Source: Leuctra nigra (taxonomy: Eukaryota; Arthropoda; Insecta; Plecoptera; Leuctridae). Taken from it: a DNA stretch of 64,000 nt. Each line of letters opens with the position of its first letter. The first letter of the stretch is position 1. Location: contig OW203765.1 in NCBI GenBank assembly GCA_934045905.1, positions 22,976,159 through 23,040,158 on the forward strand. The letters run 5' to 3'. The notes under the pieces are model-generated. The model worked only from the letters and a program-made list of their open reading frames with translations, did not search any database and was not told where the DNA came from. Position numbers and translations under genes: made by a program. Of the stretch, positions 62,088 to 64,000 are shown piece by piece.

Positions 62088-62618
62088 TAGAGGTCAGTTA
62101 GGGTACCCGGGTACAAACCGGGTACCCGGGTACGCCATTACCTGGGTACAATGGCGGGTACTCGGGTTTCAATTATTTTTTTTTTTTTTTTTTAGTTATT
62201 AGGTTTGTTTGCATTATTTGCGACAGCTGCCACTTAATCACTAGCTGCATTGTTTATAGCTATATAAACTGAATTTAATATTTATTCATATTTCCCAAAT
62301 CTCAACAATCCCAACCAATAATTGGTTTGTAAATTCATTGTTAGTAATTTCATGAGAATGCTGGTGAGTTAAGGATGGATTATTGATGCAGGTAAGATAT
62401 AAATTGTGTTCAACCTTCTATTGTATGGACGTTGTGTATCTCTCCCCAAGGACACGGATAAAGCGGCGGGCTCAATGCAACAAATTTCAAAAAAAAATCT
62501 AAAAAAAAAAAAAAATGTTTTTTTTTTTTTTTTTTTTAGTTATTTATTACCCGGGTAATTACCCGGGTAATTAAAGCGGGTACCCGGGTACAAAACATTA
62601 CCCGAATCCGACCTCTAT
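62088..62618. mobile_element. hAT-like MITE with CCCGGGTA iterations (duplication near TCCAAAC)
   Basis: TAGAGGTCAGTTAGGGTACC at the left, TAGAGGTCGGATTCGGGTAA as complement of the right end. TTCCAAAC precedes and ATCCAAAC follows (one base different). Both subterminal regions are arrays of GGGTACCCGGGTAC, a palindrome. The exact right end is uncertain by one base. Confidence 0.8.
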
Positions 62619-63615
62619 ATCCAAACTATTACGAAACCCAGGAAAAACCTTACCCCAATTGCTTTTCTTGAATGTACCTACTTGGTACGTAACAACAACA
62701 CCTATTATCTACATAGTGTGAAAGCTAGCACTCTAATGCTGATGATTGTTATGACTGGGATTCTTTCATGAATGAATTAAAAATGATTTTCCAAATTATA
62801 TCCCTCCATTTTTTATTGGAAAAAAGACAATAGAGTAGATTGTAGGTATGGCTGTTCATGTACAGTAACTTAGTTCCTTTGTTTGAAAATAAAATTATAA
62901 AGGGAATTCTTATCATGAGTCATGACATTCTTATCTTTAGACACAACAAAGACTCTTTTTAGCCTACAGTACTACCACTGAATACAAAAACTTTTTATTT
63001 TTCCTCCAGCTAGTCAACCCCCCCCCCCCCCCCCCCCCCCTCCCCCCCACCCTTCCGCTCAGCTGATTTCATTACTCTAACAGCAGGTAGTACTTTTTTG
63101 ATAGAGGGTAAAATTTGGAGTAAATATTCACTTATTGGCCCTATGGTGGAAGTGAGTGCCCAAATTTGGTGATATTCAAACTAGGGGTACCCTCACAATA
63201 TCTCCCTTTCCCTAGTAGACCATTTCTGAAAAGGAACCTTTGACTTTAGAGTCATGTGATTGTACATATGGTTTTGTATTAAAATCAAAATACTGGCTGG
63301 GATCCTATCAATCATAGCCTCATAGGTAGGTACGGTCAGTGTCAACTAATCGTGATCTGCTTAGCACGGCCAGGGATAGGCCGGCCCATGCTAAGCAGGT
63401 ATCACGATTAGTTGACACAGACTCTAGGTACCTACTCCATTTGACAAGGCATGCATTGTCACGATTTCCTCACTATTTGGTCACATGCTCACTGAGTTGC
63501 TAGCTGGTCCCTTCATTGGTGAATGTTGTCTTTTTGTAGGTACCTATTTGATGCAAATAAAAGTAATATAGAAATTAAAATTGACAAATATTTGACCAGT
63601 AGATGAAAGTACATT
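62619..63615. other. Presumed BSDC1 intron, no exon seen
   Basis: Contains a poly-C tract (about 63007-63050) and a hairpin (63340-63417). No exon recognised. Confidence 0.4.
63340..63417. repeat. 78-bp hairpin
   Basis: TGTCAACTAATCGTGAT-CTGCTTAGCA pairs with TGCTAAGCAGGTATCACGAT + TAGTTGACA, giving a stem of about 27 bp with a 2-base bulge and a GC-rich loop containing GGCCGGCCCA. Could be a tiny MITE or a small-RNA precursor; related words (GGCCCATGCTA) occur at 43916. Confidence 0.65.
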
Positions 63616-63619
63616 TTAA

Positions 63620-64000
63620 TTTTAACCCAACGACTGGTGTATGGGATACCTCGGTTCTTGTCAGATCACCGAGGTTAAGCAACATTGAGCGCGGTCAGCG
63701 ATTGGATGGGTGACCATTCAACTCTGCCTTGCCAGGTTGCTGCCGTTGGGCCAGAGAGACTGGGGTGTTTGGGGGTTAGTGTGACGACCTCCCTCCACCT
63801 GTTATCAGTCTCTCGACGGCGCGGGTTGTGGAGGCCCGTGCTGTGAATGTTACACCGTCCTTCGGATGGGACGTTAAGCCGTTGACCCCCTTAGTATCTT
63901 TCGTCAGGAGTAAGCTACATGCCGGTACCGGGTTTCCTCTCCTCCCTTCTCTATATTACATTCTCACTTGTGAAACCTCGGCTCCGTTGAGAATATAGAA
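63620..64000 (+). mobile_element. 5S rRNA-derived SINE (SINE3-like), runs off right edge
   Basis: CAACGACTGGTGTATGGGATACC, TCAGATCACCGAGGTTAAGC, then AACATTGAGCGCGGTCAGCG and ATTGGATGGGTGACC follow the order of 5S rRNA (GTCCGATC, GAAGCTAAGCAGCGTCGGGC, TTGGATGGGAGACC), including the internal promoter. The tail contains CCTTCGGATGGGACGTTAAG, common in insect SINEs. Confidence 0.75.

Overview
This is a window of nuclear DNA from an animal, most likely an insect. The protein-coding genes are split by GT-AG introns, and the predicted proteins match animal families (MEAK7, BSDC1, LRWD1/ORCA, NWD-type NACHT proteins, Snail-type zinc fingers). The background is AT-rich, full of short GTAGGTACCTAC-like runs and crowded with hAT-type miniature elements, non-LTR retrotransposons and SINEs. 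I cannot name the species. No bacterial operons, CRISPR arrays or viral genes were seen. All exon coordinates were read by eye from splice signals, phase continuity and protein similarity remembered at family level.

Gene layout. (1) About 0.65-32.5 kb, minus strand: part of a NACHT/WD-repeat gene (NWD1/NWD2-like). Ten in-phase exons are readable, including the Walker A loop; the WD-repeat half lies beyond the left edge. (2) 33.6-37.1 kb, plus strand: a complete 6-exon LRWD1/ORCA homologue (441 aa) that has the WD40 part but no leucine-rich repeats. (3) 52.4-54.9 kb, plus strand: a 2-exon zinc-finger gene of Snail type (491 aa). (4) 55.9-60.0 kb, minus strand: a complete 5-exon MEAK7/TLDC1 homologue (417 aa) with an N-myristoylation-type start and a TLDc domain. 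(5) 60.45 kb onward, plus strand: the first four exons of BSDC1, running off the right edge. MEAK7 and BSDC1 are head to head, 494 bp apart.

Mobile DNA fills the rest. Its most striking part is the 17-kb intron of the NWD gene at 11.7-28.8 kb. A hAT-like element of 15.5 kb (12679-28183, 8-bp target duplication GTACCTAC) contains a foldback-type element (12810-27338, 9-bp direct repeat ACTTAATAC). The foldback arms are long inverted repeats carrying matching 15-bp tandem arrays. Inside it sit a degenerate non-LTR retrotransposon of about 6 kb with an SGNH-esterase ORF1, two copies of an unclassified repeat (one inside the retrotransposon's ORF2, one in a foldback arm), a palindromic block, and a near-perfect TA-flanked hairpin element. 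A second non-LTR element with long open ORF1 and ORF2 lies at 1-5.3 kb inside a long inverted repeat.

Eight further hAT-like insertions have readable 8-bp duplications (some imperfect). One of them (29147-31023) landed exactly on a 3' splice site of the NWD gene and duplicated it. Several share an architecture: subterminal arrays of a short iterated, usually palindromic, motif, different in each family. The region 37-52 kb has no gene I can support. It holds MITEs, SINEs, homopolymer G/C tracts and a 1.9-kb minisatellite with a 37-bp period. The right edge carries a 5S-rRNA-derived SINE.
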